Source: Amphimedon queenslandica
Lineage: Eukaryota > Porifera > Demospongiae > Haplosclerida > Niphatidae
Reading direction: 5' to 3'
Assembly (NCBI RefSeq): GCF_000090795.2
Contig: NW_003546363.1
Location: 21,814-85,813 of the forward strand
DNA: 64,000 nt
Shown here: positions 1 through 12,499 of the stretch, piece after piece
Position numbering within the stretch: the first letter of the stretch is position 1
Layout of the letters: every line of letters starts with the position of its first letter
Notes under the pieces: generated by a model
What the model saw: the letters and a program-made list of their open reading frames with translations, nothing else
The model's database searches: none
Told to the model about the DNA's origin: nothing
Position numbers and translations under genes: made by a program

Positions 1-237
1 TATGACCTCCAGCTCCGAGCGACTGTACTGCCATTCCGCCTTCTCTGTCAGGTGTAGGGAGCAGTTACTGACTGGCGGGGACGGGGAGGACGAGGAGTTG
101 GAGGAAGAGGGTGAGTCCTCTTCTATGAAAGCGTATGTGGGAGCTGGAGGAAGGAAGGCGAGCTTGGCAGTGATCCTAGAGGGACATGGAGGGCAGCAGA
201 AGAGGTAGCAGAGCTCCGAGAGAGACAGGCCGTTCAT
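1..237 (-). CDS. ABHD17: ABHD17 depalmitoylase, N-terminal exon (partial)
   Basis: The reverse strand reads from an ATG at 237 through 79 codons without a stop to the window edge. The N-terminus begins [20 protein letters not shown] and continues with [12 protein letters not shown] and, near the edge, [14 protein letters not shown]. These are the conserved opening of ABHD17 (FAM108), an alpha/beta hydrolase that removes palmitate from membrane proteins such as N-Ras in vertebrates. The cysteine cluster at residues 10-18 is the segment that is itself palmitoylated and targets the enzyme to membranes. An acidic/serine-rich insert ([16 protein letters not shown]) separates the two conserved blocks. 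The catalytic domain lies outside the window. It is divergent from INTS14, with 184 bp between start codons. Confidence 0.9.
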   Translation of the reverse strand, partial: MNGLSLSELCYLFCCPPCPSRITAKLAFLPPAPTYAFIEEDSPSSSNSSSSPSPPVSNCSLHLTEKAEWQYSRSELEVI

Positions 238-421
238 TTCTTGGATTTCAGTTGACTAGGCTGTGATCTCGTAGTTCTTTCTCGTTCATTCAATCACTGA
301 TATGTGATTGATTTTATCACGTGACCTCACGTGATCCCTACACAACACGCCCAGTTTGAACCAGTCACGTGCAAACACGTGTGTGTACGTGTTCACCTAT
401 AAGACCACGCCCATTAACAAC
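238..421. promoter_or_regulatory. Bidirectional promoter ABHD17/INTS14 with four CACGTG E-boxes
   Basis: This 184-bp stretch separates two divergent start codons. It contains TCACGTGA at 317-324 and 327-334, and CACGTG at 366-371 and 376-381. Within each pair the boxes are exactly 10 bp apart, one helical turn. TCACGTGA is the sequence bound by MiT/TFE and USF-type bHLH-ZIP factors in other animals. That such factors act here is inference. Confidence 0.6.
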
Positions 422-2787
422 ATGCCTACCCTTTTGTTGTTAGACAGATCTCTCTCTATGAAGCGTCCAGCGTCCACTGAGCTCCCTCTGTCTCGGCTAT
501 CATTAGCCAAAGAAGGTATCAATACTCTCCTATCTTACTTGGAGGCGGTTTTTCCCTCGGAACATGTTGGACTCATCACTTTCTCCTCCAGCCCTCAACT
601 CGTTTGCCCCTTCACACGTGACCTCTCTGAAATACGTGAAGCACTTGACTCGGTCTCAGTCGAGGATCGTACCGACTTTCCTGGAGCCGTCCAGTTCCTC
701 ACGGAGTTGATCCCCAAGGAATGGGGCGTGTTCATTCCTATACAGGTCGTACTCGTTAGCGACGGGTTGCTAGGGGGAGGGGCTAGCATCCCGACCGATT
801 CCCCGTACTGTTTCCCTTTCCCGTGTCAGTTTAATGTATTATTTATAGCGACTGAAGATGAATTCAATCAAATTGATGGAACTGTATTGGAATCGTTTGC
901 ACGCAGCATTGACGTATCACCGTCTAGCATAATCGTATCAAAAGGCTCTAAACTAACTTCTGAGACTGTAACAGAGTCTTTCCTTTCCTTGGCTAAAGCG
1001 GTTTTTTTTCCTTACGACGGGATTTTAAAATGTGGTCACCTGGAGTGTCACTTTACCCTCTCTCCCTCTCCTCGCATGGTTCATACTGCTTCTCCAATAT
1101 CCACTGATGTGAGGCACAGGTTTAGCAATCCTTATAGTGTCACCGAGTTTCCGTCCGAGATAAAGATATGTGGTTTTGTCGACTTGGGCGTGGTCTCGGC
1201 TCCAGCCGTCTACAGCAAACATTTCCTGGTTGATAACGAGTTTTCGAAACAAGACAAACTTGAGCAATTCATGAAGAAACTGATGGTCAAAAAGGGAAAG
1301 GAGAAAGAGGAGGAGGAAGAGGAAGAGGAAGAGAATATGAGTGCTAAGCCATCATTCAGAGTATTGCTGCATGGGAGCCTTAAATGTGAAGCTAAAGTAG
1401 CCATTGTGCAGTTAAGGTAAGAACAAATTCTAAGATAATTTTGAATGGAATTTCTAAAAATAATATTTAAAATACAATTGAAAGTACATAATAAAATATA
1501 CTTTAATTGTAATTTCATTTCTGTCTTAGTGAAAATTGGTTTGCCCTATTGTCCTCGGCCTCTGCCTCATCAAAGAAGTCAAACCTCATCCTAACTGTCT
1601 TATTTCCTGGTGACAACATACCATGGTTCGGCCAGATGTCCTACCTTGGTTCCAAGGTTCATTCTGGGTCGGATCCTCGTCTCTCGGAATCCGCCAGTAG
1701 CAAAAGTGATTTCCCTGTCTCCATTCCTCATTTCATGAGCTATCAAGCTCCTTCTAATCTCTTCTGGGCTAAGGAGCCTGGACTTCAGACTGATTTTGCT
1801 AAGCTTGTACGATACAGTCACAAACTACCTGAAAAGGAGGCCTCGCTGATCAAGGTATCTATTTATGAGGTTCTGGATGCTATAATTGAATGAATGAATG
1901 AATGAAAAGGTTGTGCTGGTGCTGTGTTCACACTATGCAATCCAATTGAGTGTAGTTCAACTGTAACTCTACCATTATAGTATAAGCACTGCTATATATG
2001 ACATAACTAGTGATACTGTAGTTCAGGGTTTCCCACAGGATTTTGGCATAGTGCTCATGCAGCTTTTTGTCAGTGGAATTTGCTCAAAAATTGTGCCAAA
2101 GACCCTGTTTTATAGTACAGAGTCCCAGGCCAAATTTTGCCAAAAATGGTAAGGAGAGAATTCTCCATTTTTAAAATTTTTTCTCATGCATATATATGTT
2201 CTTATGTTGTGTTTCAAGTTTGAAATGATTCTAATCAAAATTGGATTTTTTTACGAATTTTTAAAGTTGTTCCAAGATCGGGCCAAAATCCCTGTACTAT
2301 AGTACAGGAGCTTTAGTCAAATTTCATCAAAAATGGCTAGGAGAGAAGTCTCCATTTTTATAATTTTTTCTGATGCATATCCATGTTCTTATGTTGTGTT
2401 TCAAGTTTGAGCTGATTCCAATCAAAATTAGATTTTTTATGAATTTTTAAAGCTGCTCTAAATGCCATGTACTGTATTGTAGTGCTTGTCAGCTCATGAA
2501 GCTCATGCTGTTTAGCTCACTTAGCATACCTTGTGGGAAACCCTGTTGTAGTCATATAGAGGTAGACATATTTTGCTAATTTTTTTCTATTGTAGGAATT
2601 GAACAAACTCCGTCAAGTGGTGCTTACCTACAGTTTGCCTCATCTTAGTAATGCTATGTGCAGTGTACTAGCTCAAGAAGAGACCAACACTACCAACCAT
2701 CAAGCTAAAGCCATCCTTCAATACTGCATACAGTTTCTCAGTACAAATCAAAACCCACACGACAAGCTCTCGCCAATGGCTAAATAA
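422..2787 (+). CDS. INTS14: Integrator complex subunit 14
   Basis: Exons 422-1416, 1530-1854 and 2596-2787 give 503 aa (human protein 518). The start was chosen at MPTLLLLDRSLSM, matching the family N-terminus; the upstream in-frame extension is not conserved. Residues 1 to about 190 form a VWA-like domain with a MIDAS-type DxSxS (DRSLS) and a later SDG. LKCGHL, LLHGSLK plus VAIVQL, and SGLQTD plus LPEK are family signatures, and the last exon is helical. INTS14 belongs to the Integrator complex, which cleaves nascent snRNA and attenuates mRNA transcription in the nucleus; it pairs with INTS10 and binds nucleic acid. A glutamate run lies at about residues 295-305. Intron 2 carries a TIR element (2024-2545). 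The gene converges on the next one, with 68 bp between stop codons. Confidence 0.93.
2024..2545. mobile_element. Non-autonomous TIR element, hAT-like, in INTS14 intron 2
   Basis: The left end CAGGGTTTCCCACAGGA and the right end TTGTGGGAAACCCTG are inverted copies. The flanking octamers CTGTAGTT and TTGTAGTC match at 6 of 8 positions, as for an aged 8-bp target duplication. Terminal CAGGG and 8-bp duplications are typical of hAT elements. The inside holds no coding potential and includes two monomers of the dispersed repeat family, one with CCCTGTACTATAGTACAGG at 2290. Confidence 0.7.
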
Positions 2788-2855
2788 GAAATTTTTAAAC
2801 TTTAAAGTTAAGAGTTGTTTTAGCTATAGTTTGATGTGAAGTCGGTTCATTTTTT

Positions 2856-5800
2856 TCATTCTCTTTTCATGACTTCCACTTTGATCCCACAATCTTTGTA
2901 GTAATCGTTGAGGTGATCTACATACTCAGGACTGACATTACCAGCTTGTAAGAGATACCTACAAAAAGAGCAAATGATATCTTATTATTACTATAAATAA
3001 AAATAATAATAACACATCATTCCTCTTTTTTCATTTTACCATCCACTTGATGCTTGTAACCAAATGTCTCCGGAGTGATCCAACTCTTTTTTATATATAT
3101 TTTTCACGTGTCCAAATAACACTTGCAACTCCTTTTCCTATAAAAATAATTACAATATTTGCTTGATTAATGTCCAAGCAATGTACAAGGTGTAGAAATG
3201 TAGTGTCACAATACACTTGCCTCGTATTTTAGCTGTCCTGCAACTTTGAGTGATTTCAGATCACAAGTGCTCAAGCTTTCGGTGCATTTGAAGTTATACA
3301 GTATGTAATGCGGACCGTATTTCCCTTTTTGCAAGTACATCTGTGGCATCTCCCAGGATTTCTTATCAATTGCTTTCACTATAGTATACAGTACAGGGAG
3401 AGATACAGTAAAGTGTCATCACAGTGACTAACATTGATCTATTTTCCTCCTTAATTTCGATTTTTTTCCTGTAAATAAACAAAACTGTTTAATTGCTAAA
3501 AATATCCTTTCCGACTCACTTAAACTTGGAAGCTGCTTCCGAAAGATTAGCTAAATTAAAAGATAAGGCAGTTATACTGTATCCACACGATATTGATATG
3601 TACCAGTATGGCATGGCCTGAGCCAGTCAGTAGAGAAAATAAAACCAACAGTCCAATACATAAGAACAATGTGATTATTACTCCCTTGGATTGTTTGCCA
3701 TAAATTGGCTCCAAATACCAGAATTCACTTCTCCTTATGTTTGTTATATCTACAATAAAGGCACATGCATATAAAATACACTACATTCTCTCTACATACA
3801 TCCAATATCTTCATGTATTAGTGGTACATATACTTCATCTACTGTTTCTGGTTTATTGCAAAGCCTGTGTGGGCGATTAGCTGCTACCTTTATCGAGCAG
3901 CCTGATGGAGCTCTCACTGTTCCATTAGTCTCTAATAGCCACTTCCTGCATAAAATAACATGATAGGTAGAAAATTTTGTGGCCCAAAAATTTGAAAATA
4001 TTTAGTAAAATTCCTTTTGCAGATTTTATTTTTCCAAATGTACTTTGGCTTAATAGAAAAGTAAAGATTAAATTCTCAAATTTTACAAAATTAGCAGAAA
4101 TGGTAGAATATTATATTATTATCATACCTCACAGCAAAAAAATAAAAGCGTCTTCGTTTCAAGAAAGACGAGTAGAAGTTGATTGGTTTTTTGTTCCAAA
4201 AAGAAGCAACCTCTATTCTTTTCAATAGCAACAGTAGTGCTTCATGTCCTGCCTCTTCCTCCTCAATTACTAGCATGTTTGGATTCTCACAGTGCACCAC
4301 AACTTTCAACAAGTTTGAGAGCTACAAAGTAGACAAGAAACAAAAGCTAAATGTCTCCTCTTCTATATTCATGTACTGCATGTAGATAAATGCAGTATAT
4401 TTTTATGAAAATCAGACTTGTTTGTATTCAACAAAATTTTGCTATTGATCTGCATGTATATAGAAGGTCTTGTAAATAATGACTCTCCCAAGCCCCCTTC
4501 TCTTACATATTCTTCTCTTGAAACGGTAAGTATTACTGATATAGCTCTCATGAAGACCAGTACTTGTGGGCCGGTAGTCAAGAGTGTGCTGATTGTTACA
4601 CCTGATGATTCATTGAGCTGGCTTCTTGGCAAAACAAAAAACTTGAGAGAAGTACCAGGCAAAGGAGTCTCTGGATTTAAATTAAATTGTAAATTAAATG
4701 AGCTGTGTAAGAGCTCGCATACTTTTTAATTTACAAGGGTCAGTGAATAGTCCTGCATAACTCTTTATAGCTACCTTAGGGCACTCTAGACTCCTTGGAG
4801 GAGACTGTGTAGAGTGTACACTGATATTCAAATGACAGTAATGAGTTTCTTTTTCCTTTGTAGCCACTAGAGTTGCATCAAGCTTAAAAGTGACCCTAAC
4901 ATTTGTTTTCTATACAAAATAAAGCCTAGAGGTAGCTATGTACTGTAACGTACTGCTTCAACCCATTGTGTCTTTACTCCATTAGAAGGTATAACAATAA
5001 GACCTCTTGTGCATAGAACTTTAACTGTCACATCAGCACCTCCCTGTATGCAGTTGAAAACAAGCAATACTAACCTCCACTTTTATTTTTGATATTACAA
5101 GTATATGCTGTTGTGTTGACTAGAAGGTTTGAGTTTGAAAATTAAACTTAAAAATTTGAAAAAAAAGACAATGGGCTCAGTACTATACAGGTATCAGTAA
5201 TTGCAACAGTTATATACATGTACATTACTTTGTATTTGACTTGTATACATTTATAGTATATAGTATATACTGATTATACGTGTGCATATTTGATTTACCA
5301 ATCCATTATTGTTCAGGTATATCGTTAGTGTAGTCTCACGCTGTAAAACATTATTAATGCTCCAAACTTTATTGCAGCTTGAAAAGTCAAGATTAGGTGA
5401 CTATATGAGACAAAAATTGAACTTCAAAGCAGGTTTTCCCACAGGATTTTTGTCAGTGGATTTTTAAAGTTGCTCAAAAATTTGAAAAAAATATCCCATT
5501 GTCAAATTTCATCAAATATGGCAAGGATAGAGTTTTTATTTTGTGGAAAATTTTGTGGAAAACCCAGCTACAGAGCAAAAATAATTAAATAACAATAATA
5601 GTAAATTATTTACTAGAAGTTTCACTCCACTGACTGGAACAGTAATGTAGTCAGTAGTGGCGTCTTGGCCCGTGATAATTATGTATCCTCTCCTATTTCT
5701 ATAATGGTAAATTGCTTTAGGTACAGACTGCAACCAATCCTCAAAGTGATAATTGAGTGGATGTATTACATATCCTAAGTACGAGGTAGACTCCATTTTA

Positions 5801-8353
5801 GACCTGTTGTATGTCCATCCTGCAAATTCGGGAACACCAAATGGAGGTATCACCGGGAAGCGCTCTGTTGACGTCCATGGGAGACCAGTACATGACCCTA
5901 TAACAATTATTCATTGACTATTCCCTCCTTTATACACTAATGCACTTCCATGTAACACAACAAATTTTGAGTGACGTCGATTTCGCAATTTTTTTCAAAA
6001 AACTATTCATTTTGCATTGTTTTTGCAGGTTTTCATTTTTAAAGAGAAAAGCAAAATTCATACATTTAGACCCCTTTAAAATTTTTGCACCACGTATGGT
6101 ACATGTAGATGTACAGTGTATCATAATTACACATTAAGATAAGAACTTACCCATTTTTTTCTCACAGAAGTCATTTCCTTCTCTATAGTTCTCATTCTCA
6201 AACATCAGTATGCCGCCGCAGTTCTTGTGTAGCTGGGATCTTGGGACAAATATCCCCTCATCCAGTGCCAGTACCATCCAATTTTGTTGACTAAATGGAC
6301 GTAGGAGTACAACATATTTGCTCAGTGCATCATACAAGAACTTTGGTATCCTAAACAGAATGAGCAATCACAATGTTAGTCTATACTGTACATAATGTAT
6401 GCATGCATTATTTCCTGTACAATTTAACATTAAAACCAGATCCAACTCCAAACGATGCAAGTGCAGTAATATCTGAGGAGAGATACATTGTACAAGTACA
6501 TGTGCTTATAATGTACATTGTAAGCCTTATACCTTTAGACTGTAAGTATATTTTGGTTTTCCTGTATGTATACCATCTCTCAGGAGCATCTATATCAGGC
6601 TCTATTAATCTATAATGAGTTCCAAGCTCATATGTATGGACCGTTAGTCCTCTTTTCATTGTGGGCCTTGTGCGAATAGAATCAGCATCACACTCCCTGG
6701 AATAAAACGCCGGTACATTATAATTCCGCTCAAAAAACCTAAAATTTGCATTAGGGCCGTACGGGTCCGACTTCAACCTCCAGATCCCTCCCTCTCTTGA
6801 GTAGAATGCATAGTTGTTTCCTGAAAATGGGACGGCAATAAAGAGGAGGAAACTTGTTTGTGCAGCTCTTAATGTGTAGATCCCATTCTGGATGTCAAGG
6901 TTCAGGAGGTCTTGATAGTTTGGTTCAGGTAGGTGAGAGGTAAACCCACGCCGCTGGACAGGTAGGACTGCTCGAGTATGATACACACGCTCGTATACTT
7001 CGTGAATGATCTTAGTCTTGGTTGGTATTCTGTGATAACCATCTTAAGCAGGACTAATTATATTAATTAAATAAAGTGATACTTACCATTTCTATTTATT
7101 CTTATTACCTGGCCGGCTGGGATGCCAATGCTCACGTTAATTCCATTGTAGACTCCCTTGATTCTTTCTGGTAGTTGTATACTCATATCGCCAGCTCCAA
7201 AGGCTTTAAGAGTCAATCGAAGCTATTGTGATGAATGAGTATTAGTAACAGCAGTAAGTATGCAAATAATATTATCATAAAATAGTACAAAAATAGTACA
7301 AATGTCTATTTATAGAATCCATATTGATACCCTTGTGCCAATGCTATGTAAAAAGTTTGAGTTGCTTCTGACAAAAATTTGACTACTTAAAAATTTAAAA
7401 AAACCATGGACTATATAAAGCCCAGAGTTTTTTTTGAAGAATCACCCCAAATTTTTATTACATTTCCTGATACATATTGATGCCCTTATGCCAAATTCTG
7501 TTATGATCGCATGTATAATTTGAGTCCTCACTTCATCATTATTTGAAAGAGAGTGTGCCTGAGGATCAGATGCAACTGAGATAGATATTTGTGAATGAAC
7601 ATGATCTTCATAATAAGGATCTGGCAACGGCCTCCTATATCTCTCATAACAGTGAGGAGTTTGCCGAACTTGCCTTGGAGTTTTACCAGCAGCTAGTGCA
7701 GGGTCAATGTAATACTCACCAAATATTGATAAAGGGACAAAAGTCGTCATTACTCCATGGAGCAAGTATGACTCCACATAAAGCTGCTCCCCGTCAATAA
7801 CAAGATAAAGTTTACTGAAAAAAAAGAAGTTCGTACAAACTATTTTCTCTCACTCTTTGTCTTAATGTCTTCTCTTTTTTAAATTAATGTGCTTTTACCT
7901 TAGCATTTTAATCTCGTCTTGAGTCAACTGAAAGACATATTTCCTCCACAGGTATGAATCTCCGGTATAACTCACTGAAATAGGTCCACCAACTTTCTGC
8001 ATCTTTGACAAACTAGGAGTGAGGTATGCATCCTTAGTTACAGTCGGTTTAAATTCATTATTCTCATAGTACTGTGTGTCAGGGGCGTATACCACAGGTC
8101 TTGAGAACTGGACCTTGAAAGTTAGCTTTCCCTCAGAGTCAGGTTTAAGGAGTGAAAGAGGTGGAGGATGTACTCCAACCACATCAACACAGTACGGGTA
8201 ACTGTCTCCGGGAAAACGTGGTCTTGGGTAACCAAGCTTTATACGGTTTAAGCACATCTGCTGTAAGGGTGTTTCACCCTCAAGACAGTATTCATTATTG
8301 TCTACAGGAAGAAGAAGGTTTAAAATGATGAAAGCTAGCAACATTTTCAGCAA
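2856..8353 (-). CDS. Unidentified type I membrane protein with large ectodomain
   Basis: Seventeen exons close to 1041 aa: 8353-7899, 7814-7532, 7222-7087, 7042-6574, 6350-6151, 5897-5614, 5043-4954, 4909-4775, 4668-4507, 4321-4128, 3945-3800, 3749-3604, 3550-3520, 3468-3433, 3378-3221, 3137-3040 and 2958-2856. A signal peptide (MLKMLLAFIILNLLLPV) is followed by about 850 extracellular residues with scattered cysteines, a transmembrane segment at about 870-893 (GVIITLFLCIGLLVLFSLL), a basic stop-transfer (RKKSKLRRK) and a tail of about 145 aa. The 3378-3221 exon ends in a GC donor, and only that choice keeps the frame open. I do not recognise the family. Size, topology and beta-rich strands such as AFYSREGGIWRL resemble CatSper auxiliary subunits, and CATSPER2 lies in this window, but that is only a hypothesis. 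The gene is divergent from FKBP8. Confidence 0.75.
5430..5567. mobile_element. Short TIR element (hAT-like), intronic
   Basis: This is a small relative of the 2024-2545 element, with CAGGTTTTCCCACAGG at the left and TTTTGTGGAAAACCCAG at the right. The flanking octamers CTTCAAAG and CTACAGAG match at 6 of 8 positions. It lies in an intron of the minus-strand membrane-protein gene. Confidence 0.55.
7315..7500. repeat. Degenerate monomer of the dispersed repeat family B
   Basis: It contains AAATTTTTATTACATTT, GATACATATTGATGCCCTTATG and CCATGGACTATA-like strings shared with the arrays at 15.9 and 47.6 kb. It is intronic and non-coding. Confidence 0.5.
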
Positions 8354-8584
8354 AAATAACTATTTTACAGCACAGCTGCAACACCAATGAGCCCGCCCAC
8401 GCGAACAGTTTAATACCGTATTGTTTCTAATAAGTGGTAGTATGTAGTATTTACGATTTTACTATTCTTTTTCTAGCGTCCATTGCCTGTCATCTTTGTA
8501 GCTCGTCCTTGGCTGTGTCTGGTACACTTGAGCTTTACACGTTTATTTCACGAATACAGGTAGTGCTAATAGTCCGACTTGGAA
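8354..8584. promoter_or_regulatory. Divergent promoter region between type I membrane protein and FKBP8
   Basis: These 231 bp separate the two start codons. No TATA box is obvious. I see nothing else in it. Confidence 0.4.
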
Positions 8585-11500
8585 ATGGCAGACATTATTC
8601 CTTCGCCGGCTGTCACTGGAGAAGAAGAAACAGACCAGAAGACTGGTCTAGACCAGAATACGTTTTTCAACGAGGGTGTGCAGCAAGCCCCGCCTCCCGT
8701 CTCCTCTGGGACTGAGTCATACCCACCTAAAGCTAATCATGTTATTCAGAGCATTGGGGAAGAAGATGGAGTGGAGCCTAATGCTGCCCTGAAACCTCTT
8801 GCTGCTAGTGTAGATGAAACCGACCATACCGATGATGATAAAAGCAACTGGATTGATGTCCTTGGGAACGGATTTTTATTAAAGAAAGTATGTGTATATA
8901 TATTACGTTGATATAATACATATTATTATTATTATTATTTAAGCATTTTTTGCTATTAATTTTTTAGTCATAAGTCAAAATTTTAACGGATCACCTTTAA
9001 AAAATTTTGTAGCTCAAATGAAATTAAAATTTTTTTTGACCATGAGGACTTCACCATGCATAGTCTATAGCCATTATGCATAATACAGTTCATACGCATA
9101 TGCTAAATAAGTTTAGGTACTTCTTAGTACTTGAATGGCTGCTGTTTTGTCATTTGAAACCTTTGAAACGGGTAGGGGTATTAATTTTCCAATTAGGTTG
9201 ATTCATTTTTTTACAATTAAATTAATATTATTGTGTAATTATTTGAAATAATCTATAGATATTAAAGCCAGGAGATGGAGTATCCTCTAGGCCCTCTCCA
9301 CTATCTGAAGTAACAATGAGAGTACTGGGATCGCTCCCGAATGGAACTGTAATAGATAAACACAACTCTCTACGTTTTATAGTCAGCGATGGAGATGTAG
9401 TACAAGGTAGGCTTTTGTACATGTGCATATCTCTTTAACCAGCCTCCTTTCTCTCTTACCTCTCTCTCCCACAGCTGTAGATATTGTTGCTAGTTTAATG
9501 CAGCGAGGAGAGATCTGCTGTGTCAAGGCAAATCCTAAATATGCTTACGGATCACAAGGACGGTAAGAGATGAATGATAGCCGAGAGTGATTGTGTTATT
9601 AATATTATTAGGTCGCCTAATGTACCTCCGGAGTCTCCAGTGATGTACGAGCTAGAATTATTAGAAGTATTGCCGCCCCTTGATCTAGAGTCTATATCTG
9701 AATCAAGCCTCATCCAATATTTGTGAGTTATAAGTAATGTAATCCCGCAAAGCATTCTAAGTGAGCTAAATAGCATGAGCTTCATGAGCTGACAAGCACT
9801 ACAATACAGTACGTGGCATTTGGAGCAACTTTTAAAATTCGTTAAAAATCTGATTTTGGTCGGAATCAGGTCAAACTTGCTACACAACATAAGAACATGT
9901 ATATGTATCAGAAAAAATTATAAAAATGGAGAATTCTCTCCTAGTCATTTTTGGCCAAATTTGGCCAAAGTCCCTGTACTATAGTACAGGGACTTTGGTC
10001 CGATTTTGGAGCAACTTTAAAAAATCGTAAAAAATTCGATTTTGACCAGAATCAACTCAAACTTGCTAAGCAACATAAAAACATGTATATGTATCAAAAA
10101 AATTTATAAAAATAAAAAATTCTCTCCTAGTCATTTTTGGTAAAATTTGGCCAAAGTCCCTGTACTATAGTACAGGGACTTTGGTCCGATTTTTGAACAA
10201 CTTTTAAAATTTGTAGAAAATTCAATTTTTGTCGGAACCAGCTCAAACTTGCTACACAACATAAGAATATGTATATGTGCCAGAAAAAATTATAAAAATG
10301 GAAAAATTTCTTCTTTTTATTTTTGACGAAATTTGGCCAAAGCTGCTGTACTATAGTACTTGGTCTTTGGCTGACAATCCACTGGCAATAACTTGTGTGA
10401 AGCACTTTATCGTTTTAATTAGTTCATGAATTTATGTTGCTGCAAAATTTTAATAACGATTATTGTGCATTTACTGTTTTATTTGTTACCATAGAAACAA
10501 GAAACGTGGGCGTGGCAATGATTTATTTCAGCGTAAAGAGTATTCACAAGCAGTGGTGTCCTATGGAAGGTAACTGATGACACGAAAGTATGAAATTAAA
10601 ATTCACTCCCTCTCTCTTTCTCTTTTAGGGCGGTAAAAACCATACGTGATTTCAGACGGCTGGTAAGTCAGGTGATATTTGATACTCTAATTAATGTCTC
10701 ACTTTTAATAGAGAAGAGATGAGTCTTCAGATGAAATCAATGACCTTTGGATTAGGTGCTTAAACAATTTAGCAGCTGCTCAATTGAAAGTAAGTGAAAG
10801 TGTTTTTATGAATAGAGCATGAAAGCAAATGTACAATTGTACATACTCATAGTTCTGCCTATGGTGGTCGGGGGTGGTTGGGACAATCACCTTAACCAGT
10901 TTATCACTTAGACCAACCATGCAATTAATACTAATAACCATACATAAAGCATGATATTGTAGTCTATTAGTATGGTGCATATAAGTTTAAAAGGAACAAT
11001 TATTAGTCTCCAACCACCTCTTATTTTTTAGGCAGAGCCCTGATACTGTATTAATAATTATTATTACATATCTGTGGTTCCCCCTTCCTGTAGGTAGAGC
11101 AGTATCATGAAGCTTTGGATTCAGCTAGAGAGGTCCTAAAATGTGACCCTGACAACGTGAAAGCGCTATACAGGTGCGGCAAGGTTCTGCTTCTTATCGA
11201 TGAAATTGATGAGTCAGTTCAGTTACTGCAAAGAGCCTGTGAGCTTAGCCCTGATGAAAAGGTACACGCTTAATAAAAATTGTACATAATATAAATTGTA
11301 TACATTTGTAGGCTATAAGTTCTGAGCTCCAGAAAGCAGTACGGAAGCAAAACCAGAATAAGAAATCAGAAAAGGAGCTCTATCAGAGAATGATAAACCC
11401 TAATGTTAATAAATCACCAAAAAAATCACAGCCACAATCTTCAAAGACATCGGATTCTAATAATAATAATAATTCATCTAGTTCATGGGTGAGTCGTGGA

Positions 11501-11623
11501 GAGTATAATATTTATGATTATACTGTATCATTATAGGGATGGAAGGGGATTATCATAGGAGCAGGAATAGCTGCTTTAGTCGCCGTAGGAGCTGTTGCAT
11601 TATATAATAAATACAGAAAATAA
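8585..11623 (+). CDS. FKBP8: FKBP8 (FKBP38)-type tail-anchored immunophilin
   Basis: Ten exons (8585-8887, 9259-9406, 9475-9562, 9612-9722, 10495-10569, 10629-10662, 10712-10789, 11094-11261, 11312-11488, 11537-11623) give 422 aa, against 412 in human. Order: acidic N-terminus; FKBP-fold domain (ILKPGDG to MYELELLEV, about residues 102-210); TPR region (ALYRCGKVLLLI and LSPDEK, about 235-345); Asn/Ser-rich linker; C-terminal membrane anchor (IIIGAGIAALVAVGAVAL) followed by YNKYRK. This is the FKBP8 arrangement: a protein of mitochondrial and ER membranes that binds Hsp90, Bcl-2 and calmodulin in vertebrates. Intron 4 holds three repeat monomers. The N-terminus starts MADIIPSP. Confidence 0.92.
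9747..10400. repeat. Tandem repeat, family A, three monomers with 20-bp palindrome
   Basis: It lies in FKBP8 intron 4. The perfect palindrome CCCTGTACTATAGTACAGGG is at 9972-9991 and again at 10158-10177, a period of 186 bp. A diverged third copy (CTGTACTATAGTACTTGG) is near 10348. Each monomer repeats CTCAAACTTGCTA, CACAACATAA and GTATATGT strings. The left flank (AGCATGAGCTTCATGAGCT) recurs near the right end of the 2024-2545 element, so this may be an expanded, eroded copy of that transposon. Confidence 0.75.
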
Positions 11624-11741
11624 CCAATTTAAATATTAGCGTTATTATTATTATTATTGTTATTATTATTATTAATCTTACTGACAATTACTTTCACACA
11701 ATTACAATGTATTGTTGGCATCTTTATTTCGACAGAATTTA

Positions 11742-11775
<34 letters not shown>

Positions 11776-12046
11776 ATGTATGTGTTGCTTGTTAAAACTT
11801 CAAACTTGAAACCTAAATTCTAAAAAATAAAAAGTATACTGGGTGTGGCCTGTCTTTATATTATTAGGGCGTGTCTGCAAGATCACGTGATCCTATATGC
11901 AGCAAAGCAACGCACTAGCGAAATAGTGTAAAAGTTTTGTTTTGTGGAAAGGAAATATTCACTGTTGGTCGTTGCTTTAAAGCCTAAAGGGAGCTTTAGT
12001 AGCTGCAGGAGGGACCGCATTTATTGATAAATACTACACTCTAAAG
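11624..12046. promoter_or_regulatory. Intergenic region FKBP8 to endophilin, with GATCACGTGATC palindrome
   Basis: It holds two (ATT)n tracts (about 11641-11675 and 11742-11775), a likely FKBP8 polyadenylation region (AATAAA within AAAAATAAAAAG near 11825) and the 12-bp palindrome GATCACGTGATC at 11881-11892, 155 bp upstream of the endophilin ATG. The palindrome is a CACGTG E-box. Promoter function is inferred. Confidence 0.4.
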
Positions 12047-12468
12047 ATGTCGCTAACAGGACTAAAGAAACAATACAACAAAGTGTCTCAGGTAGAGTGG
12101 AGAGAGAGGGAGGAAGAAAAAGAGAGCACCTTTCTTTGTTTGCTACTGATTTTGCTACTGATAAACTTGGAATGCATTCGATAGTTTGTGTAATGATTTG
12201 TTCATGATTCTCTGTCTCTTCTCCTTGATTTCTTTGTTATTTATTTTACAGTTTATGATTGAGAAAACTGGCAAGGATGAAGGGACACCATTGGACGATG
12301 ACTACAGAGATTTGGAGAGGGTAAGAATACTAATTATGCACAAAATTGCACATGCACTCTTAGTAATAGAAGTCGTAATAATATTTGAGTAATGATACAC
12401 ATTTTGTAGATCTTGCTTCTAAAGGTTACACAACATACATGTAGCTGTAAATTTTAGTTGCCAATTTG

Positions 12469-12499
<31 letters not shown>

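Noticed and set aside
4418-4729. Plus-strand ORF of 103 aa
   Set aside because: It is antisense to a minus-strand exon (4507-4668) whose splice sites and phases fit the surrounding gene exactly.
5536-6367. HAP2/GCS1 gamete fusogen in the type I membrane gene
   Set aside because: A C-x6-C block (FCEKKMGSC) preceded by WMVL resembles the HAP2 domain signature, but the following residues and the rest of the ectodomain do not match, so the similarity is probably chance.
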